Below, piece by piece: positions 1 through 5,065 of a stretch of DNA of 8,188 bases. The notes beneath the pieces were generated by a model. The model searched no databases, had not been told where the DNA came from, and was given only the letters and a program-made list of their open reading frames with translations. The stretch's first letter is position 1; every line of letters starts with the position of its first letter. The stretch lies in NCBI GenBank assembly GCA_031263625.1, contig JAISFK010000020.1, positions 1 through 8,188 on the forward strand. The letters are read 5' to 3'. This DNA comes from Clostridiales bacterium. Lineage in GTDB: Bacteria; Bacillota; Clostridia; WRLR01. Made by a program: the position numbers and the translations under genes.

Positions 1-103
1 TGTGCCGGTCAAGAATCATGCGCTGGCTCGATATGCTCAGGCTGTCCGTTTTCCCGTCCTCAATGGAGAGCCTGATGTATTTGGCGATGGTGTATCTGCT
101 CAT
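1..103 (-). CDS. Third tandem large serine recombinase, N-terminal fragment (runs off the window)
   Basis: An ATG at 103-101 opens 34 codons that stay open to the window edge and continue beyond it. The peptide begins MSRYTIAKYIRLS. Its Y-I-R-L-S matches the nucleophile motif of the resolvase/invertase N-terminal domain, with Ser13 as the expected catalytic serine and Arg11 as the conserved arginine. This segment is very close to the Y-I-R-L-S start of the first recombinase in the window. The start overlaps the stop codon of the preceding recombinase (ATGA), and a GGGAGG ribosome binding site lies 9 nt upstream, inside that gene's last codons. Expression is therefore probably translationally coupled. 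The rest of the catalytic domain, the recombinase domain and the zinc ribbon are outside the window, so it cannot be said whether the gene is intact. Confidence 0.88.
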   Translation of the reverse strand, partial: MSRYTIAKYIRLSIEDGKTDSLSISSQRMILDRH

Positions 104-1713
104 TTCCCGCGCCCTCCCCGGGGTTTGGCGCCCCCATCTGAAATTGCTGTTTCGTCGCTGAACTTGAACCTGACTTCAATGCGCTTGTCCTCAAAAACGC
201 GGATTTTGTCAATCAGGGCGTCCACGGCCTCCGCAGTCAGGTCTGCCGCGCCGCCCAGCGCGCCGATGCTGCCGGCGGCTTTTGCGCGCCTGGCCGATTC
301 CAGGGCCTGCGCCCGCGCCACCTCGCGAAGCCGGTTTGCCCTGTCGGCCAGCGCGGCGGATTTGGCCTCATAGCCCTGCTTCAGTTCGCGGTATTCGCCC
401 TCAGTGATGTCGCCGCTGGCAAGGCTTTCGTACAGCCCTTTCAGCAAGCCGCCGCAGCGCTCAAGCCCGGCTTGCGCCTCCCTCAATTCGGAGCCGCCGG
501 GCTTTGGCTCCGCCGCGGCCGCCGCGCGGCCGGCATATATTTCCGCCTGCTTGCGGAGCGTGGCGAGCAGCGTTTCTTTCAGCGCGCCCTCGCTGATGGA
601 CACTATGCGGCAGTCGCCCTTGGCGTGGGACCGCTCTGTCGAGCATCTGAACCCGGCCGAGTGCTTGTAGCGCTGGCGCTGCATCGCAAAGCCGCAATGC
701 CCGCAGAAGATTTTGCGAAGGAAAATGTTGTCGCTGTGGCGTTTATAGCTGGCTCGGGCTTCCTTGTTGCCCTCCCACAGCTTTTGCACTTCGGCGAACA
801 GCTCCCGGCTGACTGTCGGTTCGTGGGTGTCCGGCGTGACGACCCACTCGCTCCGCGCCAAACGCTCCTGGACGTGCCGGCGGCATCTGCCTTTGCCCTG
901 CACCATGTCGCCCGTGTAGACGCGGTTTTTCAGCATGGAGTAAATGACGGCTTTCGTCCAATGGGCGCTTCCGGAAGCCTGCTTTGCCGTCGCGACCCCG
1001 ATAGAATGAAAGTAGTGCAGCGGGGCCGGCGCGCCGCCCGTGTTCAGCCATTCGGCTATCGCGCTGACGCCCTTGCCGCCTGCCGCCATTTCAAACATCC
1101 TCGCGACGTTGGGCCCGGCAACCGGGTCGGCGACGAGCCTGTGATTGTCCTCCGGGCTTTTGAGATAGCCATACGGCGGCAAAGCCCCGACAAAACAGCC
1201 GTTGCGGATGTTCATCTGCTTTGTCGCGTGGATCTTGCGCCCGACCTCCAGCGCGTAGTGCTCGTTGACCATGTTTTTCAGGCTGACCATGACCCCGCCG
1301 CTTTTGGGATCGGCGGAGTCGTAGCCGTCGTTTATGGCGATGTAGCGGATGCCGCGCGCGGGAAAATACTTCTCGATGTAGTAGCCCGTGTCTATGGCCG
1401 ACCTGCCCAGCCGGGACAAGTCCTTCGTGGCGCAGGCGTCTATCCTGCCGCTCTCCAGGTCGGCGAGCATGCGCTGGAAGCCGGGGCGGTCGAAGGTCTG
1501 GCCGCTCTGGCTGTCGATGTATGTGTCCGCAAGCTCCAAATCGGGGTGTTCGGCGATATGCGCGCGGATAATCGCCTGCTGGTTCTCGATTGAGTCGCCC
1601 TTCTTCTTTTTGTCCTCCGCGGACAGCCGGACATACGCTCCGACGCGGAACATATGCGGCATAGCCAAGGCAGGAACGGTATTTTCAAGATTCTTTCTGC
1701 TTTTCCGGGCCAT
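100..1713 (-). CDS. Large serine recombinase (site-specific integrase), second of a tandem triplet
   Basis: 537 aa, a usual length for large serine recombinases, which cut and rejoin att sites through a phosphoserine-DNA intermediate. Catalytic domain at about residues 22-165: Y-V-R-L-S with nucleophile Ser31 and Arg29, then F-D-R76-P, then D98-L-S-R101-L-G-R104, which supplies active-site arginines. The recombinase domain follows at about 175-330 (G-x-L-P-P-Y-G-Y near 177-183). A zinc ribbon is seen as Cys337/Cys340 paired with Cys357/Cys368. A charged, probably coiled-coil segment spans about 405-475, with a basic C-terminus. It has about 20 residues before the catalytic fold that the neighbouring recombinases lack. 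Met18 or Met21 could also be starts, but the ATG at 1713 has GGGAGG 9 nt upstream and lies 1 nt after the upstream stop, so it is preferred. It is clearly a diverged paralogue of its neighbours, not a recent copy. Confidence 0.96.
   Translation of the reverse strand: MARKSRKNLENTVPALAMPHMFRVGAYVRLSAEDKKKKGDSIENQQAIIRAHIAEHPDLELADTYIDSQSGQTFDRPGFQRMLADLESGRIDACATKDLSRLGRSAIDTGYYIEKYFPARGIRYIAINDGYDSADPKSGGVMVSLKNMVNEHYALEVGRKIHATKQMNIRNGCFVGALPPYGYLKSPEDNHRLVADPVAGPNVARMFEMAAGGKGVSAIAEWLNTGGAPAPLHYFHSIGVATAKQASGSAHWTKAVIYSMLKNRVYTGDMVQGKGRCRRHVQERLARSEWVVTPDTHEPTVSRELFAEVQKLWEGNKEARASYKRHSDNIFLRKIFCGHCGFAMQRQRYKHSAGFRCSTERSHAKGDCRIVSISEGALKETLLATLRKQAEIYAGRAAAAAEPKPGGSELREAQAGLERCGGLLKGLYESLASGDITEGEYRELKQGYEAKSAALADRANRLREVARAQALESARRAKAAGSIGALGGAADLTAEAVDALIDKIRVFEDKRIEVRFKFSDETAISDGGAKPRGGRGK
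101..118 (-). promoter_or_regulatory. Ribosome binding site and stop/start overlap, recombinase 2 to 3
   Basis: Read on the minus strand, GGGAGGGCGCGGGAAATG places a strong GGGAGG 9 nt before the ATG of the third recombinase. The ATG shares bases with the TGA of the second (ATGA). It matches the corresponding 18 nt at the recombinase 1/2 junction in 16 of 18 positions. It is embedded in coding sequence, as expected for coupled translation. Confidence 0.8.
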
Positions 1714-1728
1714 TTCACGCGACCTCCC
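1711..1728 (-). promoter_or_regulatory. Ribosome binding site and stop/start junction, recombinase 1 to 2
   Basis: On the minus strand, GGGAGGTCGCGTGAAATG holds GGGAGG 9 nt before the ATG. The upstream TGA lies inside the spacer and a single base separates stop and start. This site decides the start of the second recombinase in favour of Met1 over Met18 or Met21. Its near identity with the junction at 101-118 is noted as a finding. Confidence 0.8.
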
Positions 1729-3352
1729 GCTTTAACATCGCCAACACGGTTTCGTACTCCGATTGGTAGCTCCACTCTATTTCAATCTCCCGCTTGCCGA
1801 CAATCCGTATGCGCCTGATCAGCGTCGCCACGGTCTTGCGGTCAAGGGCGCCGAGGCTCTCGAACTGCCTGAAGCGCTCTAGCCACGCCATTCGCTCGTG
1901 CTTGCAGGACAGGGCGTCGTCAATTTCCTGTTTCAGCCTTTCGTTGGCGGCGGCCAGAATATCGGCGTCGTCGCCGTACTTGGCTTTCAGCGACCTGTAC
2001 TCGTCCTTGGAGAGGTTGCCGCCTGTCATGTTCTCGTACAGGCCCGCCTTGAACTCGCGGATTTTCTCAAGCCTCCGCTCGTTTTCGTCCAGCTGTTCCG
2101 CCAGCCGCGCCGCAAGCTCCCGCCCCACGCGGCCGGCGTCCAGGCCGGCGATAAGCGTTTCCAGCGAGGCCACGCTGGCGACGTGCGCCTTGACGTTTTC
2201 CAACACCGCGGCGGCAAGCGCGTCCTCTTTTATCATGGCCGAGCGGGCGCAGCCGCCTTTTTTCGTCGTCGGGCACCAGTAGTTGTAGTAGCGCTTGCCG
2301 TTGCCCGGCGCGGACTTGCGAACCATGCGGTTGCCGCAGCAGCCGCAGACGAGCAGCCCGCTGAACACGTAGACGCTGCCGCCGCCGGGGGCGGTGCGCG
2401 TGTCAAGCCGCATAAGCCTCTGGGCAAGCTCGAAGTCGGCTTTGGCGATGACGGGCTCGTGGGCGTTTTCCACTTTCACCCACTCGCTCTCCGGTTTCCT
2501 GCAAATCTCTTTGAGCTTGTAGTTCGGCGTCTCCGTCTTGCCCTGGACGAGAGTCCCCGTGTAGGTTTCGTCCTTCAATATGCGGATAATTGTGTTGGGG
2601 CACCATTTCGCCGTGCCGCTGCCGGAGAAGCCGCCCCCGGCGCATGGCATGCCCCTGTCTTTCTTGTAGCGCGCCGGCGCGAGTATGCCCAGCCCGTTCA
2701 GGCTGGCGGCTATGCGCGACGCGCTGAGGCCGCCGAGCTTCATCGCGAATATGTCCCTGACCACCTTGGCGGCATAGTCGTCCGGCACGAGCAGGTTGCG
2801 GTTCTCGTCGGACTTCCTGTAGCCGTACACGGCGAACGCGCCGATGTGGTCGCCGCACTGCCGCTTGACCTTCAGCGCGGAGCGGGTCTTTATGCTGATG
2901 TCGCGGCAGTAGGCGTCGTTGATGATCGATTTCAGGCTCATCGCCAGATCGTCGCCGCTGTCGTCCAGCGTGTCGATGCTGTCGTTGATGGCGATAAACC
3001 GAACGCCGTAGGCGGGGAATATGCGGCGCAGATAGCGCCCGGTTTCTATGTATTCCCTCCCGAACCTTGACAGATCGCGTGTTATGCAGCAGTCGATTTT
3101 GCCGCTCTCGATGTCCTCCATCATATGCTTGAACGCGGGCCTGTCAAAGAGAAGGCCGCTGAAGCCGTCGTCCACTTCCTCGGAGACGGCCTCGATCTCA
3201 GGGTGGCGCGACAGCCATTCGTCGATGAACTTGCGCTGGTTCGCCACGCTGTCGGACTCGATCTTCTCTATGCGGCTGCCGTCCCTGTCCTTCTTGCCGT
3301 CGGCCACGGAAAGCCGGATGTACTTGACGGCGCGGTATTTTCGTTCGTCCAT
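1715..3352 (-). CDS. Large serine recombinase (site-specific integrase), first of a tandem triplet
   Basis: 545 aa and apparently intact. Catalytic domain at about residues 5-165: Y-I-R-L-S with nucleophile Ser15 and Arg13, V-D-D-G-F-S-G at 60-66, F-D-R71-P, and R92-D-L-S-R-F-G-R99. The recombinase domain lies at about 170-320 (G-A-F-A-V-Y-G-Y near 171-178) and includes a Gly/Cys-rich loop around 235-252. The zinc ribbon uses Cys336/Cys339 with Cys360/Cys368. A coiled-coil-like stretch runs from about 411 to 485. In the family, the zinc ribbon and coiled coil read att sites and set the direction of recombination. It leads the recombinase operon. The start has AAGGAG about 12 nt upstream, a little far but the best available. 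Its last codons carry the ribosome binding site of the next gene. Its partners suggest hetero-oligomeric or multi-subunit integration, which is inferred. Confidence 0.96.
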   Translation of the reverse strand: MDERKYRAVKYIRLSVADGKKDRDGSRIEKIESDSVANQRKFIDEWLSRHPEIEAVSEEVDDGFSGLLFDRPAFKHMMEDIESGKIDCCITRDLSRFGREYIETGRYLRRIFPAYGVRFIAINDSIDTLDDSGDDLAMSLKSIINDAYCRDISIKTRSALKVKRQCGDHIGAFAVYGYRKSDENRNLLVPDDYAAKVVRDIFAMKLGGLSASRIAASLNGLGILAPARYKKDRGMPCAGGGFSGSGTAKWCPNTIIRILKDETYTGTLVQGKTETPNYKLKEICRKPESEWVKVENAHEPVIAKADFELAQRLMRLDTRTAPGGGSVYVFSGLLVCGCCGNRMVRKSAPGNGKRYYNYWCPTTKKGGCARSAMIKEDALAAAVLENVKAHVASVASLETLIAGLDAGRVGRELAARLAEQLDENERRLEKIREFKAGLYENMTGGNLSKDEYRSLKAKYGDDADILAAANERLKQEIDDALSCKHERMAWLERFRQFESLGALDRKTVATLIRRIRIVGKREIEIEWSYQSEYETVLAMLKREVA

Positions 3353-3375
3353 GTTTGGTTTCTGCTCCTTCGTCT

Positions 3376-3398
3376 GCCTGCCCTGTCTGCCGGCAGGC
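3376..3398 (-). repeat. Short hairpin in the leader of the first recombinase
   Basis: A 7-bp stem (GCCTGCC with GGCAGGC) with a 9-nt loop, overlapping the 10-bp perfect palindrome CTGCCGGCAG at 3387-3396. It lies 23 nt before the start codon. It is weaker than the other leader hairpins in this window, and its function is unknown. Confidence 0.4.
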
Positions 3399-3417
3399 TG
3401 GCTGGCGTTGCGCTTTT

Positions 3418-3446
3418 AGCGTACACCGGCCCGCCCGGCGCTTCAA
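3418..3446 (-). promoter_or_regulatory. Candidate sigma-70-type promoter for the recombinase operon
   Basis: On the minus strand, TTGAAG (3446-3441) is followed after exactly 17 nt by TACGCT (3423-3418). Each box is only a partial match to consensus (4 of 6 and 3 of 6), but the spacing is ideal and the position, about 65 nt before the start codon, is sensible. In GC-rich DNA such a match can arise by chance, and the operon could instead be read through from the genes upstream. Confidence 0.25.
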
Positions 3447-3495
3447 GTTTGGGGGGCGGCTTTCCCGCAGGGGCGCCCGCCTGCCGGCTGGAATG

Positions 3496-3702
3496 TCACG
3501 TCGCTATCCTCCGCAGGCAGTCCTCAAGGGTGGGGCCGCCCTCGGTGAACGTTGCCGTGATCTTGAAGCCGTTGCACATATAGTGGCGGGGGTCTTTCAC
3601 TTGGCGCACAAATTCGGCGATGCGCTGGCGCTTGGGCAGGCTCCTGTCCACCCGCACGCTGCTGATGTCCACCAAATCGGCGCGGTCTGGCGCGTTCGCC
3701 AT
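3496..3702 (-). CDS. Small DUF6870-like protein
   Basis: 68 aa, function unknown. The sequence has the look of the small proteins named DUF6870 in Bacillota mobile elements: an early V-D-I-S-S-V segment, then L-P-K-x-x-R-I-x-E-F-V-R-Q-V-K-D-P (about 23-38), a Y-M-C-N-G-F turn, a short strand pair (K-I-T-A-T-F) and a T-L-E-D-C-L-R-R helix at the end. The family call is from memory of the pattern and is not searched. The reading frame is open further upstream to 3843, but the ATG at 3702 is chosen because a full AAGGAGG sits 8 nt before it and the residues upstream look non-coding. It lies between the PP-loop gene and the recombinases in the same orientation. A strong hairpin ends 17 nt before its start. 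There is no signal peptide or membrane segment. Confidence 0.8.
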   Translation of the reverse strand: MANAPDRADLVDISSVRVDRSLPKRQRIAEFVRQVKDPRHYMCNGFKITATFTEGGPTLEDCLRRIAT

Positions 3703-3710
3703 AAGGCTGT

Positions 3711-3717
3711 CCTCCTT
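3711..3717 (-). promoter_or_regulatory. Ribosome binding site of the DUF6870-like gene
   Basis: A perfect AAGGAGG on the minus strand, 8 nt before the ATG at 3702. This site fixes the start and rules out the longer 115-residue reading. Confidence 0.85.
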
Positions 3718-3719
3718 CC

Positions 3720-3750
3720 CCGGCCTTTTCCGCTTTGCGGAATAGGCCGG
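3720..3750 (-). repeat. Strong hairpin directly upstream of the DUF6870-like gene
   Basis: 14-bp arms (CCGGCCTATTCCGC and GCGGAAAAGGCCGG on the minus strand) with a single mismatch and a 3-nt loop. The stem ends 2 nt before the ribosome-binding-site region. It is followed by GGGAAGG and not a U tract on the minus strand, and no close U tract follows on the plus strand, so it does not look like an intrinsic terminator. It could cap the 5' end of a transcript, attenuate translation or block exonucleases. Confidence 0.75.
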
Positions 3751-3759
3751 ATGCGAATT

Positions 3760-3787
3760 TTTATACTGGCGAGCGATAGCATTTGCA
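3760..3787 (-). promoter_or_regulatory. Candidate promoter for the DUF6870-like gene, partly inside an inverted-repeat arm
   Basis: On the minus strand, TATAAA (3765-3760, 5 of 6 to the -10 consensus) is preceded at 16 nt by TGCAAA (3787-3782, 3 of 6 to the -35 consensus). A start of transcription about 7 nt downstream would put the hairpin at 3750-3720 at the very 5' end of the mRNA. The TATA comes from the junction of the inverted-repeat arm with its flank. This is a tentative call. Confidence 0.28.
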
Positions 3788-3864
3788 GTATTCTGGCATG
3801 CGGAAGTATCGCCTATCTGCGCTCGGCTTGCGTAGCATAGCAAATCTCAGCGCTCGCCAGTATA
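3762..3864. repeat. 103-bp inverted-repeat element over the 3' end of the PP-loop gene
   Basis: Perfect 14-bp terminal inverted repeats, TATACTGGCGAGCG at 3762-3775 and its complement at 3851-3864. Similarity resumes further in (ATTTGC paired with GCAAAT) after a small gap. Both ends begin with TA, as for a small mariner- or IS630-like non-autonomous element with a TA target duplication, though no longer target duplication is seen. The right arm supplies the last five codons (Y-T-G-E-R) of the PP-loop gene, and its TGA at 3849-3847 lies just inside. The left arm read on the plus strand also gives Y-T-G-E-R followed by TAG. Alternatives are a large hairpin at the end of the gene or a short inverted duplication of its 3' end. 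Confidence 0.65.
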
Positions 3865-4977
3865 GTTGAAATGTTTGGGATGTTTCTTTCCGGCCGGGCC
3901 GGCCTTGCCGGCCTCGCTTGGCTCGCTGGCCGGGCTGGCCTCGCCGGGCGCGCCGTTCGCGCTGGCCCCGCCGCGCCCGTCTGCAGCGCCGCTCGCGCCG
4001 CCCTGGGCTTTGAACTCGGCGTAGCGCCGCCTGTACTCGTAGGACGCGCCGAAGATGGCGCGGGCGGCTTTGGCGATTTGCGGCTCGAACGGCTCGACAA
4101 TGGCAAGCTCCCGCTCCGCGCGCGAGTTGCACGGGCAGCCGGCGCAGCCGGTGCGCGCCAGCCCGTAGACCTCGTAGCAGTCGGAATAGCGCAGGCCGCG
4201 CCACTCTTTGTACGCCGCCCTGTCTTCGTCCGTCCAGCGCCAAATTGGGCGGTAGTTGTCCGGCTCGCCGCCTCTCGCGGGCGAAAAGCACGTTTTTATT
4301 TTGCTTGCCCGCCTGCCGCCCTCCGCCTGGCGCATGCCGTTCACGGACAGGTCGGGCCCGTACTCCCTGTTGAACAGCCTCGCCACGTTTTTTTTGGCGA
4401 AGTCGCAGCAGCGGTCGGAAATGGCAAAATCTGGCGGGGACAGCTGCACGAACTCCTTGAGCAGCTTCAGCCTGCTTATGCTGTGTTTGTCTTTGCCCGA
4501 CGCGCTCGGCGGCCTGCGGCCAAAATACCAGTCGAGCCCGGACTTGCACCTGCCGTACTTTTCCTCGGTGGCGTTTTCCGGCGCGTCGCCCCAGTCGAAG
4601 CCGTGCGCCTGCAGCCGCCCCATATACTCGCTCACGTCCTTGCTGATGAACGGCACGCCGTGCTCGCGGCAGGCCGCCGCCACTGTTTTCCCCGCCCTCC
4701 GGCGGCGAATCGCTATGCCGTATTTCGCCTCGAGCTCGCCGAGGTGCCGCTTTGTGGCTGCCAGCTCAAGCCCGGTGTCGAAAAAAACATAGGCTAGCTC
4801 GCAGCCGTCCGGCTTCGCGAGCTCGAGCAGGTCGAGCATTGTGTCGGAATCCGCGCCCCCGCTTACCGAAACGGCGCATTTTCTGTGCCGCCCCAGCACG
4901 GAGCGCGCCTTCAGCATCGCGTCCACTATGTTCAGCCTTTGCGGCGCCGATTCTATCAGCGCGCTGAAATCAGCCAT
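3847..4977 (-). CDS. PAPS-reductase-family PP-loop protein
   Basis: 376 aa. Members bind ATP or PAPS-like nucleotides through a PP-loop and act in sulfate reduction, thiolation or nucleotide activation; the substrate here is unknown. Visible motifs: the PP-loop S37-V-S-G-G-A-D-S44, V-F-F-D-T-G-L-E at 64-71, a Cys190-Cys191 pair in D-R-C-C-D-F, the G-M-R-x-A-E-x-x-R segment around 214-223, and a G-C278-x-x-C281-x-C283 cluster that could bind zinc or an Fe-S centre with other cysteines. Residues about 325-366 are a low-complexity Gly/Ala/Ser/Pro tail, followed by a basic K-H-P-K-H-F-N-Y-T-G-E-R end. The ATG at 4977 is chosen because of a purine-rich GGGGGGAGG 7 nt upstream. A TTG at 5031 would add 18 residues, but it falls in a hairpin loop. 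It follows the helicase by 88 nt. It is not a normal assimilatory cysH, since no other sulfate-assimilation gene is present. Confidence 0.9.
   Translation of the reverse strand: MADFSALIESAPQRLNIVDAMLKARSVLGRHRKCAVSVSGGADSDTMLDLLELAKPDGCELAYVFFDTGLELAATKRHLGELEAKYGIAIRRRRAGKTVAAACREHGVPFISKDVSEYMGRLQAHGFDWGDAPENATEEKYGRCKSGLDWYFGRRPPSASGKDKHSISRLKLLKEFVQLSPPDFAISDRCCDFAKKNVARLFNREYGPDLSVNGMRQAEGGRRASKIKTCFSPARGGEPDNYRPIWRWTDEDRAAYKEWRGLRYSDCYEVYGLARTGCAGCPCNSRAERELAIVEPFEPQIAKAARAIFGASYEYRRRYAEFKAQGGASGAADGRGGASANGAPGEASPASEPSEAGKAGPAGKKHPKHFNYTGER
3892..3947 (-). repeat. Imperfect 20-bp direct repeat with a 36-bp period in the PP-loop gene tail
   Basis: Plus-strand units at 3892-3911 and 3928-3947 agree at 18 of 20 positions (GGCCGGGC-C/T-GGCCT-T/C-GCCGG). 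The 36-bp offset is 12 codons, and the peptide shows the same period: G-E-A-S-P-A at 345-350 and G-K-A-G-P-A at 357-362. This suggests in-frame slippage built the flexible linker. Confidence 0.6.
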
Positions 4978-4984
4978 GGCCAAG

Positions 4985-4996
4985 CCTCCCCCCTTT
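4985..4996 (-). promoter_or_regulatory. Ribosome binding site of the PP-loop gene
   Basis: On the minus strand AAAGGGGGGAGG lies 7 nt before the ATG at 4977. It supports that start over the upstream TTG at 5031. Confidence 0.75.
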
Positions 4997-5016
4997 CCAA
5001 TAGTCAGAATTGCCCC

Positions 5017-5047
5017 GGCGCCTTTTCCCAATTTGGGAAAAGGCGCC
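5017..5047 (-). repeat. Perfect 14-bp hairpin between helicase and PP-loop genes
   Basis: GGCGCCTTTTCCCA pairs with its exact complement across a 3-nt loop. It begins 18 nt after the helicase stop and ends 39 nt before the PP-loop start. No U tract follows on either strand, so a classical terminator is unlikely, although a Rho-independent site without a U tract cannot be excluded. Its 3' arm on the minus strand contains GGAAAAGGC, shared with the 3' arm of the hairpin at 3720-3750. Confidence 0.75.
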
Positions 5048-5065
5048 TGCGTGCCGGATGCGCCG

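Larger units (their letters stand above)
3353..3495 (-). other. 143-bp intergenic leader upstream of the recombinase operon
   Basis: This is the gap between the DUF6870-like gene and the first recombinase. It contains a G/C-rich stretch at about 3447-3490 that can fold in several weak ways (for example GCAGG with CCTGC, or GGCGG with CCGCC, on the minus strand). It also holds a candidate promoter (3418-3446), a short hairpin (3376-3398) and the AAGGAG of the recombinase gene at about 3365-3370. No run of U follows any of the stems, so no intrinsic terminator is called. No small gene is seen. Confidence 0.5.

Noticed and set aside
472..1593. A 373-codon plus-strand open frame over the second recombinase, and a similar one at 1898-3070
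   Set aside because: Both are antisense shadows of well-supported recombinase genes and have no recognisable domain.
3703..3843. Longer start at 3843 for the DUF6870-like gene
   Set aside because: It would begin inside the inverted-repeat element and encode a non-conserved stretch. The perfect AAGGAGG supports 3702.
4978..5031. TTG start at 5031 for the PP-loop gene
   Set aside because: It falls inside the hairpin at 5017-5047 and lacks a good ribosome binding site. The ATG at 4977 has a strong one.
5017..5047. Intrinsic terminator between helicase and PP-loop genes
   Set aside because: The stem is strong, but no U tract follows on either strand, so it is listed as a hairpin only.
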